From positions 248,001-312,000 of the forward strand of contig NZ_JACGXN010000005.1 of assembly GCF_014138285.1 (NCBI RefSeq): a stretch of DNA of 64,000 bases. Direction: 5' to 3'. A model generated the notes under the pieces. The model made no database searches, was not told where the DNA came from, and was given only the letters and a program-made list of their open reading frames with translations. The translations under genes were made by a program, and so were the position numbers. Below, piece after piece: positions 34,388 to 43,358 of this stretch. The stretch's first letter is position 1, and the number at the start of each line of letters is the position of its first letter. This DNA is from Phyllobacterium myrsinacearum. Lineage in GTDB: Bacteria; Pseudomonadota; Alphaproteobacteria; Rhizobiales; Rhizobiaceae.

Positions 34388-35192
34388 GATGGCAAACTAC
34401 AAGGCGACCCATTTCAAATGGCGTGTCACAGACGGCATTGCTGTGGTCTCGCTCGACCGGCCGGAGCGCAAGAACCCGCTGACGTTCGACAGCTATGCCG
34501 AGCTGCGCGACTGTTTTCGCGCGCTCGTCTATGCGGATGACATCAAGGCTGTGGTTTTCGGCTCCAATGGTGGCAATTTCTGCTCGGGCGGCGATGTGCA
34601 TGACATTATCGGACCGCTCCTGAAGATGGACATGAAGAGCCTGCTCGAATTCACCCGCATGACGGGGGATCTGGTCAAGGCCATCGTGCATTGCGGCAAG
34701 CCTGTTATCGCTGCCGTAGACGGTGTGTGCGTGGGGGCCGGAGCCATCATCGCCATGGCGTCTGACTTGCGTCTTGCAACGCCCGCAGCCAAAACCGCAT
34801 TTCTTTTCACGCGCGTCGGACTTGCCGGCTGCGATATGGGTGCTTGTGCCATCCTGCCACGGATCATCGGTCAGGGTCGGGCAGCTGAGCTGCTTTACAC
34901 CGGGCGCAGCATGTCCGCCGAAGAGGGCGAGCGTTGGGGCTTTTACAACCGCATTGTCGATGCGGAAGCGCTGGACGACGAGGCGCTGAAACTGGCGAGG
35001 CGGCTCGCCGACGGGCCGACATTCGGCCATATGATGACCAAGACGATGCTGAACCAGGAATGGTCCATGTCGATCGATCAGGCCATCGAGGCGGAAGCCC
35101 AGGCGCAGGCCCTGTGCATGCAGACCCAGGATTTCCAGCGGGCCTATGATGCCTTCGTTGCGCATCAGATCCCTGTGTTCAAGGGCGATTGA
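34380..35192 (+). CDS. enoyl-CoA hydratase-family protein of the aromatic operon
   Basis: A 270-residue crotonase-fold protein. Visible are [21 protein letters not shown], the oxyanion stretch [12 protein letters not shown] near 75-86 and [21 protein letters not shown] near 117-137. The start overlaps the MarR stop by eight bases, with GAGGGGG before the ATG. The active-site region [14 protein letters not shown] differs from ordinary beta-oxidation hydratases and suits a specialised aryl-CoA or ring-opening hydrolase role, which remains inference. Confidence 0.88.
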   Translation: MREMANYKATHFKWRVTDGIAVVSLDRPERKNPLTFDSYAELRDCFRALVYADDIKAVVFGSNGGNFCSGGDVHDIIGPLLKMDMKSLLEFTRMTGDLVKAIVHCGKPVIAAVDGVCVGAGAIIAMASDLRLATPAAKTAFLFTRVGLAGCDMGACAILPRIIGQGRAAELLYTGRSMSAEEGERWGFYNRIVDAEALDDEALKLARRLADGPTFGHMMTKTMLNQEWSMSIDQAIEAEAQAQALCMQTQDFQRAYDAFVAHQIPVFKGD

Positions 35193-35193
35193 G

Positions 35194-36348
35194 ATGATTG
35201 ATCGCAGCTTCCTTTCATGGCCTTTCTTCGATGATATCCATCGCCAGCTTGCCGATGAGGTGGAGCAATGGGCCACCGACAATACAGGTCACATTGATCA
35301 CGAGAATGTCGATGATGCCTGCCGAGGGCTGGTTGCCAAGCTTGGAGAGGCCGGTCTTCTCAAACACACTGCAGTTGATCCTGTTGCCGGTGGCAAGCTC
35401 GACGTGCGCAGCCTTTGCATCATTCGTGAAACGCTGGCGCGGCATGACGGTCTGGCGGATTTTGCCTTTGCCATGCAGGGGCTCGGCACCGGCGCGCTCT
35501 CCCTGTTTGGAGGCGATATGCAGAAGCAGGAGTGGCTCGCGAAAACGCGGGCAGGCAAGGCGCTTTCAGCCTTCGCACTCAGTGAGCCGCAGTCTGGATC
35601 CGACGTCGCCAATCTTGAATTGTCGGCCGTGCGTGATGGGGACAGTTTTGTCCTCAACGGCGAAAAGACCTGGATTTCCAATGGAGGCATTGCCGACGTC
35701 TATACGGTGTTTGCCCGCACCGGCGAGGGGGAGGGTGCCAAGGGCATTTCTGCTTTCGTCGTCCCTGCGGATACGCCGGGCCTGATCATTGCCGAACGTC
35801 TTGAAGTTATCGCGCCGCATCCGCTGGCGCGGCTGGTCTTCGACAATTGCCGGATACCGGCATCCGCGCTGATCGGTTCGCCGGGGCAGGGCTTCCGCAT
35901 TGCCATGTCGGTGCTTGATGTTTTCCGCTCGACTGTGGCTGCGGCCGCTCTGGGTTTTGCCCGCCGGGCGCTCGAGGAAGCGGTCAAGCGGGCCAATGGC
36001 CGCCACCTCTTTGGTGCGCCGATGTCCGAGTTGCAGATGGTGCAGGGGCATATTGCCGATATGGCGCTGGATATCGATGCGGCCGCGCTGCTGGTCTACC
36101 GGGCGGCGTGGCTGAAGGACAGCGGCGCTGAACGGGTCAGCCGGGAAGCCGCTATGGCCAAGCTCTATGCCACGGACCGCGCGCAGAGCGTGATCGACAA
36201 GGCGGTTCAGATTCATGGCGGCGATGGCGTGCGCAAAGGCAGTGTCGTCGAGCGCCTCTACCGGGAAATCAGGGCATTGCGCATCTATGAAGGTGCGTCG
36301 GACGTACAAAAAATAATCATCGCAAGGCATGAACTTGCAAGGGGATAA
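35194..36348 (+). CDS. acyl-CoA dehydrogenase
   Basis: A 384-residue FAD flavoprotein. It has [18 protein letters not shown] and the [17 protein letters not shown] sheet region, then the C-terminal helical domain with [36 protein letters not shown], which contains the usual FAD-binding and catalytic-loop features. It starts one base after the hydratase stop. In the pathway it would desaturate an alicyclic or ring-opened CoA ester. Confidence 0.9.
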   Translation: MIDRSFLSWPFFDDIHRQLADEVEQWATDNTGHIDHENVDDACRGLVAKLGEAGLLKHTAVDPVAGGKLDVRSLCIIRETLARHDGLADFAFAMQGLGTGALSLFGGDMQKQEWLAKTRAGKALSAFALSEPQSGSDVANLELSAVRDGDSFVLNGEKTWISNGGIADVYTVFARTGEGEGAKGISAFVVPADTPGLIIAERLEVIAPHPLARLVFDNCRIPASALIGSPGQGFRIAMSVLDVFRSTVAAAALGFARRALEEAVKRANGRHLFGAPMSELQMVQGHIADMALDIDAAALLVYRAAWLKDSGAERVSREAAMAKLYATDRAQSVIDKAVQIHGGDGVRKGSVVERLYREIRALRIYEGASDVQKIIIARHELARG

Positions 36349-36353
36349 AGCGA

Positions 36354-37979
36354 ATGTTGGGACCATCGGCGCATACGGATCACTTTACGCGGGATAATCT
36401 TCCTCCGTTCGAGGAATGGCCGGAACTGCTGATGGATAATTTCCAGTACCCGGAATGGCTGAACGCTGCCGTGGAACTGACCGACGCGATGGTGGCCAAG
36501 GGTTTCGGTGACAATACGGCGCTGATCGGCAATGGCCGCCGCCGGACCTACAAGGAACTGACAGACTGGACCAACCGCATCGCCCATGCGCTGGTGGAAA
36601 ATTACGGCGTTGAGTCGGGTAACCGTATTCTCATCCGCTCCGCCAACAATCCGGCCATGGTTGCCTGCTGGCTGGCGGCGACGAAGGTCGGTGCCGTCGT
36701 CGTCAATACCATGCCGATGCTGCGGGTCGGCGAACTCACCCAGATTGTCGACAAGGCGCAGATATCCCTTGCTTTGTGCGACACGCGTCTGCTGGAAGAC
36801 ATGGAAACCTGCGCGAAAACAAGCCAATTCCTCAAACGCGTTGTCGGCTTTGACGGCACGGCCAATCACGAGGCGGAACTGGACCGGATCGCGCTCGACA
36901 AATCCGTGCGTTTCGAGGCGGTGAGGACCGGCCGTGACGATGTTGCGCTGCTTGGCTTCACATCGGGCACCACGGGCGAGCCAAAGGCGACGATGCATTT
37001 TCACCGCGATCTTCTGATCATCGCCGATGGCTATGCGAAGGAAGTGCTGGGTGTTCGCCCCGATGATATATTCGTGGGATCGCCGCCACTCGCCTTCACC
37101 TTCGGTCTTGGTGGACTGGCTATCTTTCCCCTGCGGTTCGGCGCAGCGGCGACCCTGCTGGAACAGGCAACCCCGCCCAAGATGATCGACATCATCGAGA
37201 CTTACAAGGCAACGATCAGCTTCACGGCGCCGACCGCCTATCGGGTCATGCTGCAGGCGATGAACGAGGGCGCCGACCTTTCCTCGCTGCGGATTGCAGT
37301 GTCGGCGGGCGAGACACTGCCGGCGCCTATCTACGAAGCATGGATGCAGAAGACGGGAAAGCCGCTGCTGGACGGCATCGGTGCAACGGAAATGCTGCAC
37401 ATCTTCATCAGCAATCGGCTGGAGGATTCGGGGCCGGGCAAGACGGGCAAGCCGGTCAGCGGTTATCAGGCCGTTATCGTCGATGAGGCGATGCAGGAAA
37501 TGCCGCGCGGCGAGATTGGCAGGCTTGCTGTACGCGGGCCCATTGGCTGCCGCTATCTGGCGGACAAACGCCAGACGAATTATGTGCGCGACGGCTGGAA
37601 CCTGACCGGCGACTCCTTCTTTGAGGACGAGGATGGCTATTTCCATTTTGCCGCCCGATCCGACGACATGATTATCTCTGCCGGTTACAACATTGCCGGT
37701 CCGGAAGTGGAGGCGGCATTGCTCGCTCATCCCGATGTCAGCGAATGTGCTGTCATTGGCGCTCCCGACGAGGAGCGCGGCCAGATCGTCCAGGCCCATG
37801 TCGTGCTGCGGGCCGATGTTGCGGCCGGTGACGAAACGGTCAAGCGCTTGCAGGACCACGTCAAACAGGTCATAGCGCCGTACAAATATCCACGCTCCAT
37901 CAAATTCCTCGATGCGCTGCCGAAGACGGCTACGGGGAAAATACAGCGTTTTCAATTGCGCAAGGCATATCAGCAATAG
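36354..37979 (+). CDS. aryl-CoA ligase (benzoate/2-aminobenzoate-CoA ligase family)
   Basis: A 541-residue AMP-forming ligase that activates the aromatic acid with ATP and CoA. The nucleotide motif LLGFTSGTTGEPKATMHFHR is near 198-217, DGIGATEMLHIFISN near 340, the hinge region LTGDSFFEDEDGYFHFAARSDDMI near 415-438, and the catalytic lysine segment PKTATGKIQRFQLRK at the end. Its N-terminus and length match benzoate-CoA ligase relatives rather than FadD. It follows the dehydrogenase by five bases and supplies the substrate for the monooxygenase fusion. Confidence 0.9.
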   Translation: MLGPSAHTDHFTRDNLPPFEEWPELLMDNFQYPEWLNAAVELTDAMVAKGFGDNTALIGNGRRRTYKELTDWTNRIAHALVENYGVESGNRILIRSANNPAMVACWLAATKVGAVVVNTMPMLRVGELTQIVDKAQISLALCDTRLLEDMETCAKTSQFLKRVVGFDGTANHEAELDRIALDKSVRFEAVRTGRDDVALLGFTSGTTGEPKATMHFHRDLLIIADGYAKEVLGVRPDDIFVGSPPLAFTFGLGGLAIFPLRFGAAATLLEQATPPKMIDIIETYKATISFTAPTAYRVMLQAMNEGADLSSLRIAVSAGETLPAPIYEAWMQKTGKPLLDGIGATEMLHIFISNRLEDSGPGKTGKPVSGYQAVIVDEAMQEMPRGEIGRLAVRGPIGCRYLADKRQTNYVRDGWNLTGDSFFEDEDGYFHFAARSDDMIISAGYNIAGPEVEAALLAHPDVSECAVIGAPDEERGQIVQAHVVLRADVAAGDETVKRLQDHVKQVIAPYKYPRSIKFLDALPKTATGKIQRFQLRKAYQQ

Positions 37980-38027
37980 CGTCAGGCACAGGACGCGGCT
38001 CAAAGAGAAATCAGGTAGGAAACCGGA

Positions 38028-38426
38028 ATGGCAGAGATCATACATCCGCAGGGCTGGCCAGCGGCAAAGGGATATTCGAACGGTATGGCAGCCGAGGGGA
38101 AGGTCATCTTTGTCGGCGGACAGATCGGCTGGACCAAGGACCAGATGTTCGAGACCGATGATTTCGTTGAGCAGGCCGAGCAGGCCATGCGCAACATTGC
38201 CGATGTGCTGGCAAGTGCGGGTGCTGAGACGACCGATCTCGTACGGCTGACGTGGTTCATCACCGACAAGAAGACCTACGTGGCGGAACAGAAGCGGTTG
38301 GGCGAAGCTTACCGCCGTGTCTTCGGCCGGCACTATCCGGCCATGACCCTGGTACAGGTTGTTGCCCTGCTGGAAGACCGCGCCCTGATTGAGATCGAGG
38401 CAACGGCCGTCATTCCTGCCCGCTGA
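38028..38426 (+). CDS. RidA/YjgF-family protein of the aromatic operon
   Basis: A 132-residue RidA-fold protein. The N-terminus carries GWPAAKGYSNGMAAEGKVIFVGGQIGW, and TDLVRLTWFITDKKTYV and LLEDRALIEIEATAVIP follow. RidA proteins hydrolyse reactive imines/enamines to ketones and ammonia. The final arginine position and glutamate of the active-site trimer are not clearly canonical, so the exact activity is open. As the last gene of the operon it fits removal of the amino group from an enamine formed during 2-aminobenzoate breakdown, and is the best hint that the substrate carries nitrogen. Confidence 0.85.
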   Translation: MAEIIHPQGWPAAKGYSNGMAAEGKVIFVGGQIGWTKDQMFETDDFVEQAEQAMRNIADVLASAGAETTDLVRLTWFITDKKTYVAEQKRLGEAYRRVFGRHYPAMTLVQVVALLEDRALIEIEATAVIPAR

Positions 38427-38444
38427 TTACTCGGGCAGGAATGA
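38410..38444. terminator. bidirectional terminator hairpin
   Basis: TCATTCCTGCCCG and CGGGCAGGAATGA are 13-base perfect arms around a nine-base loop. The left arm lies in the last codons of the RidA gene. It separates two convergent transcription units. Confidence 0.7.
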
Positions 38445-38455
38445 CTGGATGGTTC

Positions 38456-38956
38456 CTATGCTGCCTTGCTGGCTGCAAGAAATGCCAACTTGGCCGGAAT
38501 GGCCAGCAGCTTGGAGCGCTCGACCCGTTCCGGCGTGTAGTGGTGTTCGACATCAAGGCAATTGACGGTGCCGAGCAGCTCGCCTGCAATCACCACGGGA
38601 ATGTTGATGACCGAGCCGCAACCGAGCGCCCAGATCGTTTCATGATCGGAAAACACGGTGGCAATGTCGGCAATCGTATTGGCAACGAATGACTGCCTGT
38701 CCTTGTGCACCGTGTCGAACCAGCGGTCGTAGTGGATCGGCTTGGTGCCGGACACCGGATAGCTCTCGGCATCGGAGGTGTATTCGCGGCGGGCCAGCTC
38801 GTTCTTCATGTCGACGGTCATGATGGTGAACAATTTCGCGCCGATCAGCTTTTGTGAGAGCACTTGCAGCGCCTGCCAGGGTCCATCAGCCTGCGTATCA
38901 TTGGCAATGCGTGCATCAAACTCGGCCAATGCAGTTGCTATTTCATCATGTGTCAT
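38456..38956 (-). CDS. GAF-domain protein
   Basis: A 166-residue protein consisting of one GAF domain. Typical segments are LQVLSQKLIGAKLFTIMTVDM, the FVANTIADIATVFSDHETI helix and GCGSVINIPVVIAGELLGTVNCLD. The ATG at 38956 is chosen because AAGGAA lies six to seven bases before it; an in-frame ATG at 38962 is too close to that site. No DNA-binding or enzymatic domain is attached. It lies downstream of the peptide-type importer on the same strand and may sense the transported compound, but its role is unknown. Confidence 0.8.
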   Translation of the reverse strand: MTHDEIATALAEFDARIANDTQADGPWQALQVLSQKLIGAKLFTIMTVDMKNELARREYTSDAESYPVSGTKPIHYDRWFDTVHKDRQSFVANTIADIATVFSDHETIWALGCGSVINIPVVIAGELLGTVNCLDVEHHYTPERVERSKLLAIPAKLAFLAASKAA

Positions 38957-38981
38957 TTTCATTTCCTTGGGAATGTCAATT

Positions 38982-39722
38982 TCAACCGGCATGCGCGACG
39001 CTGATATCCATCAGTTCCCGCGAATAGGTTTGCTTGAGCGCACCGCGCTTGAGTTCGGTCACATCGGCTATTTCAACGATCCGTCCATGGCGCATCACCG
39101 CCAGGCGGTCGCAGAGAAACGATACGACGGGCAGGTTATGGGTCACCATGAGGAAGGTGAGGTTCTGTTCGCGGCGCAGACGCTTCAGCAGGTTGAGAAT
39201 CTCAGCCTGAACAGAGACATCAAGCGCCGAGGTCGGCTCGTCCAGCAGCAGAAGCTTGGGTTCAAGCATCAGTGCGCGGGCGATGGCCACGCGCTGGCGC
39301 TGACCGCCGGATAGTTGGTGCGGATAGCGGAAGCGGAATTTGCGATCGAGCCCTACCGCCATAAGAATGTCTTCGACCCTGCCGTTCTGATTGCCGATAC
39401 CATGGATGGCCAGTGGTTCGCTCAGGATGGCATCGACGGTCTTGCGCGGATGCAGCGAGCCGTAGGGGTCCTGAAACACCATCTGGCAATGCCGGGCGAA
39501 ATGCTGGTCGATGCCGTGGCTGCGTGGTTGGCCGAAAGCGGTCATTGAGCCGGTCCATTGCGGAGCAAGCCCGGCAATCGCCTTCAGGACCGTTGACTTG
39601 CCGGAACCGCTTTCGCCGACCAGCGCAAAGCTTTCACCCTCCGCGATGTCGAGGCTGATGCCGTGGGTGATCTGCGTCTCGCCATAGGAAATATCGAGAT
39701 CCGTGAGGGAAAGCGCGATCAT
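38982..39722 (-). CDS. peptide-type ABC importer ATPase (OppF/DppF-like)
   Basis: A 246-residue ATPase with Walker A GESGSGKSTVLKAI near 36-49, signature LSGGQRQRVAIARAL near 143-157 and Walker B LLLLDEPTSALDVSVQ. It is shorter than DppF (about 330) and lacks the long C-terminal oligopeptide extension. The start overlaps the partner ATPase stop (ATGA). The importer order is OppB, OppC, OppD, OppF on minus, and the binding protein is encoded divergently at 43359. Confidence 0.9.
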   Translation of the reverse strand: MIALSLTDLDISYGETQITHGISLDIAEGESFALVGESGSGKSTVLKAIAGLAPQWTGSMTAFGQPRSHGIDQHFARHCQMVFQDPYGSLHPRKTVDAILSEPLAIHGIGNQNGRVEDILMAVGLDRKFRFRYPHQLSGGQRQRVAIARALMLEPKLLLLDEPTSALDVSVQAEILNLLKRLRREQNLTFLMVTHNLPVVSFLCDRLAVMRHGRIVEIADVTELKRGALKQTYSRELMDISVAHAG

Positions 39723-40555
39723 TGTGCCACCCATGCGCTGCGGTCGAGAACGGGCAGTTCATCACGCGTTTCATCAAGCCGAGGAATGGCGGCAATCAGC
39801 CCGCGCGTATAAGGATGCACGGCGTTGCGCAATTCGCCCGCCTTGCATTCCTCGACGATCTTGCCGGTGTTCATCACCAGAATACGGTCACAATAACTCG
39901 ACACGAGGTTGAGGTCGTGGCTGATGAAGATCAGGCCCATGCCTTTGCGTTTGACCTGCTCGTCGATGATATCCAGAACCTGTGCCTGCACCGAAACGTC
40001 GAGGGCCGAGGTTGGCTCGTCGGCGATCAGAAGATCGGGCTCGGGGATAAGCATCATGGCGATCATCACCCGCTGTCCCATGCCGCCGGAAATTTCGTGC
40101 GGGTAGAGGCTGGCGACGCGTTCGGGATCATCAATGCGCACAGCATCCAGCATTGCAAGCACACGCTGACGGGTTTCCCGGCGCGGCAGGCGCTGGTGGG
40201 TTTGCAGTGCTTCGGCAATCTGCTCGCCCACGGTCATGACGGGGTTGAGCGAGAATTTGGGGTCCTGCATCACCATGGAGATGCGGGCGCCGCGAATATT
40301 GCGCATTGCCCTTTCCGACTGGCTGAGCAGATCGATCCCGTCGAAACGGAACGTGTCCGCACGGATCGTTCCCGGTGCGCGGATGAGTTTGAGGATTGCA
40401 CGCCCGGTCATCGATTTGCCCGAGCCGCTTTCGCCGACAATGCCGAGCCGTTCGCGGCCAAGCGTGAAGGAGACACCTCGCACCACGTCGATAGCGCCCT
40501 TGTGCGTGGGGAAGGAGACACGCAGGTTTTCGATCTCGAGCAGGGGCGTATTCAA
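39719..40555 (-). CDS. peptide-type ABC importer ATPase (OppD/DppD-like)
   Basis: A 278-residue ATPase with Walker A GESGSGKSMTGRAIL near 38-52, signature ISGGMGQRVMIAMML near 152-166 and Walker B LLIADEPTSALDVSVQ. The start is TTG, overlapping the OppC stop (TTGA), with GGAG seven bases upstream. The signature ISGGM is typical of OppD. It is shorter than E. coli OppD at the C-terminus, as in several rhizobial dipeptide or opine importers. Confidence 0.9.
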   Translation of the reverse strand: MNTPLLEIENLRVSFPTHKGAIDVVRGVSFTLGRERLGIVGESGSGKSMTGRAILKLIRAPGTIRADTFRFDGIDLLSQSERAMRNIRGARISMVMQDPKFSLNPVMTVGEQIAEALQTHQRLPRRETRQRVLAMLDAVRIDDPERVASLYPHEISGGMGQRVMIAMMLIPEPDLLIADEPTSALDVSVQAQVLDIIDEQVKRKGMGLIFISHDLNLVSSYCDRILVMNTGKIVEECKAGELRNAVHPYTRGLIAAIPRLDETRDELPVLDRSAWVAQ

Positions 40556-41457
40556 CGCTGTTCTCCACTCTTGGGATCAAGGACATCGCGCAGGCCGTCT
40601 CCGAGAAAGCAGAAGCCGAGACTGACAATGATGATGGCAAAGCCCGGCATGGTGGCAACCCACCACTGGTCGAGAATGAACGAGCGGCCACGCGCGATCA
40701 TCGCGCCCCATTCGGGAAGGGGAGGTTGCGCCCCAAGGCCAATGAAGCCGAGACCCGCAGCCGTCAGGATGATGCCGGCCATATCGAGCGTCACACGCAC
40801 GATCATCGATGAGGTGCACAGTGGCAGGACATGGCCGAGAATGACCCGCAGGGATGATGCGCCCTGCAGGCGGATGGCGGAAATGAATTCAGCGTTCTTG
40901 AAGGTGAGCGTTTCCGCGCGGGCGATGCGGGCGTAGCCGGGCCATGAGGTGATGGCGATGGCAATGATGGCATTCTCGATGCCGGGTCCAAGAGCAGCGA
41001 CGAGCGCCAGTGCCAGAATGAGTTTTGGCATCGAAAGAAAAATATCGGTGACGCCCATGAGAATACGGTCAATCCATCCGCCGAAATAGCCTGATATGGC
41101 ACCGATGATCAGTCCGGCCGGTGCTGCCAGAACCGCGACCAGCACGACGATGACAAGGGTGATGCGTGCGCCGTAGACAACGCGGGACCAGATATCCCGG
41201 CCCAGTTCGTCGGTGCCCATCCAGTTGATACCGCCGGGCGGCAAAAGGCGCTGCGCCAGATCCTGCTTCAGTGGATCATGGGTTGCGATCAGGGGTGCGA
41301 AGATTGCCGTCAGGATCAGCACCATAATGATGATCGCGCCGATGGCAGCCAGAGGATTGCGCGAAAGGGCGCCGCATATCCGGTAGAGGCGACCGAGCCG
41401 GGCCTGCAGGCGCGAGGCAGGGCTGTCATCAATCAGCCAGCTGTGGACGTTTGCCAT
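40552..41457 (-). CDS. peptide-type ABC importer permease (OppC-like)
   Basis: A 301-residue inner-membrane permease. The N-terminal extension is followed by a first membrane helix (AIGAIIIMVLILTAIFAPL), the DELGRDIWSRVVYGARITL segment that defines OppC proteins, and the ATPase loop ARAETLTFKNAEFISAIRLQGAS. The ATG at 41457 follows GGAG by seven bases. It is coupled to OppD and nine bases from OppB. Confidence 0.9.
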   Translation of the reverse strand: MANVHSWLIDDSPASRLQARLGRLYRICGALSRNPLAAIGAIIIMVLILTAIFAPLIATHDPLKQDLAQRLLPPGGINWMGTDELGRDIWSRVVYGARITLVIVVLVAVLAAPAGLIIGAISGYFGGWIDRILMGVTDIFLSMPKLILALALVAALGPGIENAIIAIAITSWPGYARIARAETLTFKNAEFISAIRLQGASSLRVILGHVLPLCTSSMIVRVTLDMAGIILTAAGLGFIGLGAQPPLPEWGAMIARGRSFILDQWWVATMPGFAIIIVSLGFCFLGDGLRDVLDPKSGEQR

Positions 41458-41466
41458 CAAGAGCTC

Positions 41467-42594
41467 CTAACGCGCACGGGGATCGAGGACGCGGTAGAGC
41501 ACGTCGGAAATCTTGTTGATGCCGATGAAGACGGCGCCGATCACCAGCGTGGCTCCGAGAACGGCGGACATGTCGGCATTGAGCAGCGCCACGGTCAGGT
41601 AATTGCCGATGCCCGGCCAGGAGAAGATCGTCTCGATCATCACCGAGCCCTCCAGCAGGCCTGCATAGGAAAGGCCGATTACGGTGATCAAGGGAACAAG
41701 AATGGGACGGAAGGCATGGCGCCAGATGACCAGCCGCTCCGGGACGCCCTTGACGCGCGCGGTCGTCACATATTCCTGCGACAGCTGGTCGAGCATGAAG
41801 GAACGCGTCATGCGCGCAATATAGGCAAGGCTGAAGAACCCGAGCACGGAGGCGGGCAGTGCCAGATGCCAGAGTGCATTGAAGAAGATCTCGGTTTCAC
41901 CGGCAAGCAGGCTGTCGATCAGCACGATCCCAGTGACCGGGTCGACGAGGCCATCGTAGAAAATATCCAGCCGCCCCGGTCCGGCAACCCATTTCAAGCG
42001 CGCATAGAACACGGCAAGACCGACGAGACCGAGCCAGAAGGCGGGCACCGCATAGCCCAAAAGCCCGATCACACGGATGGCCTGATCAACAAGGCTACCC
42101 CGGCGGCTTGCCGCATAGACCCCCATGGGGACACCCAGCAGGACGCCGATGATGATGCCGAGGGTTGCCATTTCAAGGGTTGCCGGAAAGACGCGTTTCA
42201 GGTCGTCGAGAACGAGCTTGCCTGTCGACACCGATGTGCCGAGATCACCCGACAGGACCGAACCGACATAGTGGATGAACTGGATGGAAGCCGGTTGATC
42301 CAGCCCCATCTGTATCCGTGCCGCCTCGTAGACAGCGCGCGGTGCCCGGTCACCCACGACTGCCAGAACCGGGTCGATGGGAACGACGCGACCGATGAAG
42401 AAGGTGATTGCCAGAAGCCCGAGGAAGGTGATGAGCACGGAGATGATGAACCCGGCGAGCCCCAGCAGCAAACGGGCGCCACGGCTCTTGCGGAAGCTTC
42501 GCCGCCTGACCGGCTTGGCGGCAATGTCTGCGAGTGTTTCGGATTCGAATGCCAAATCCAGAGCCTTCCCCTTTTGACACACGGGGTGACCCAT
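41467..42594 (-). CDS. peptide-type ABC importer permease (OppB-like)
   Basis: A 375-residue permease with an unusually long basic N-terminus (RRRSFRKSRGARLLLG) before the first membrane helix at about 45-67. The FIGRVVPIDPVLAVVGDRAP segment, the IGLLGYAVPAFWLGLV helix and the ATPase loop with TTARVKGVPERLVIWRHAFRP identify it. The first 30 residues have little support and the true start may be inside. It is divergent from the XRE-cupin regulator. Confidence 0.87.
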   Translation of the reverse strand: MGHPVCQKGKALDLAFESETLADIAAKPVRRRSFRKSRGARLLLGLAGFIISVLITFLGLLAITFFIGRVVPIDPVLAVVGDRAPRAVYEAARIQMGLDQPASIQFIHYVGSVLSGDLGTSVSTGKLVLDDLKRVFPATLEMATLGIIIGVLLGVPMGVYAASRRGSLVDQAIRVIGLLGYAVPAFWLGLVGLAVFYARLKWVAGPGRLDIFYDGLVDPVTGIVLIDSLLAGETEIFFNALWHLALPASVLGFFSLAYIARMTRSFMLDQLSQEYVTTARVKGVPERLVIWRHAFRPILVPLITVIGLSYAGLLEGSVMIETIFSWPGIGNYLTVALLNADMSAVLGATLVIGAVFIGINKISDVLYRVLDPRAR

Positions 42595-42678
42595 GCTTGT
42601 CGACTGTTCCCATAGATCCCCGGTCTGAAATTCAGGTGCGGCCCGAACCCGCCGAAGATTCTGCTTGGACCATACAAA

Positions 42679-42712
42679 AAATTTTGCTTAGATCAAAGAA
42701 ATTTTACTAAGA
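42679..42712. promoter_or_regulatory. direct repeats in the divergent promoter of the XRE-cupin regulator
   Basis: AAATTTTGCTTAGA (42679-42692) and AAATTTTACTAAGA (42699-42712) match at 12 of 14 bases and are exactly 20 bases apart, about two helical turns. They end 12 bases before the regulator's ATG and precede the oppB start on the other strand, so they suit a regulator that binds as a dimer on one DNA face. Confidence 0.5.
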
Positions 42713-42724
42713 CTGGAATCAGCC

Positions 42725-43306
42725 ATGACTTCCGAACTTCGTGACGCTGCACCACAGCCCAAGGTAGGGGCCATGATCCGGGCACGCCGGCGTCAATTGC
42801 AGATGACATTGCAGGAAATCTGCGACGCTGCGGGCATCTCCGTCGGGTATCTCAGCCAGGTCGAACGTGATCATGCCACACCGTCGCTGGGAACGCTTGC
42901 GCAGATTGCACGCAGCCTCGACGTCGGGGTGGATTATTTTATCGCCACACCCACGGCGGAAGATGCGCTGACCCGCCAGGGCGAGCGGCAGAAGTTTTCG
43001 GTCGATGGTTCCTCCATTGTCTACGAACAGATCGCTGCGGATTTTGCCGGGAACGTCCTCTCGTCCGTCATCATGCACATACCGGCAGGTTATCGTTCCG
43101 AAACGGTTAGCCACGAAGGCGAAGAAATCCTCTACGTGCTTGAGGGTGCCATCACCCACAGGCTCGATGACGAGGAAGTGGTGATATCGGCCGGGGACAG
43201 TCTGCATTTTCGCGGCAATCGGCCCCATGCCTGGTGGAATGACACCGATAAAACGGCGCGGGTTCTATGGACTGGGACATTGCCCGTGTTCCGGCCCCGG
43301 CTCTAA
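42725..43306 (+). CDS. XRE-cupin transcriptional regulator
   Basis: A 193-residue protein. An N-terminal XRE helix-turn-helix (about 12-66, MIRARRRQLQMTLQEICDAA, then GISVGYLSQVERDHATPSL) is joined to a C-terminal cupin (about 110-190, GYRSETVSHEGEEILYVLEG and AGDSLHFRGNRPHAWWN). The cupin metal/ligand histidine and glutamate positions are present. Such proteins control transport and catabolism of small molecules, such as PuuR for putrescine. It sits between the importer and its binding-protein gene and probably regulates both sides and itself. Confidence 0.92.
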   Translation: MTSELRDAAPQPKVGAMIRARRRQLQMTLQEICDAAGISVGYLSQVERDHATPSLGTLAQIARSLDVGVDYFIATPTAEDALTRQGERQKFSVDGSSIVYEQIAADFAGNVLSSVIMHIPAGYRSETVSHEGEEILYVLEGAITHRLDDEEVVISAGDSLHFRGNRPHAWWNDTDKTARVLWTGTLPVFRPRL

Positions 43307-43358
43307 AACCTTCAACAAAAAAACCCAACAACAAGAACAATCCAGAGGAGAATGAAGA

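Noticed and set aside
36285..38333. 682-codon minus-strand frame
   Set aside because: It is antisense to the aryl-CoA ligase and RidA, both clear families.
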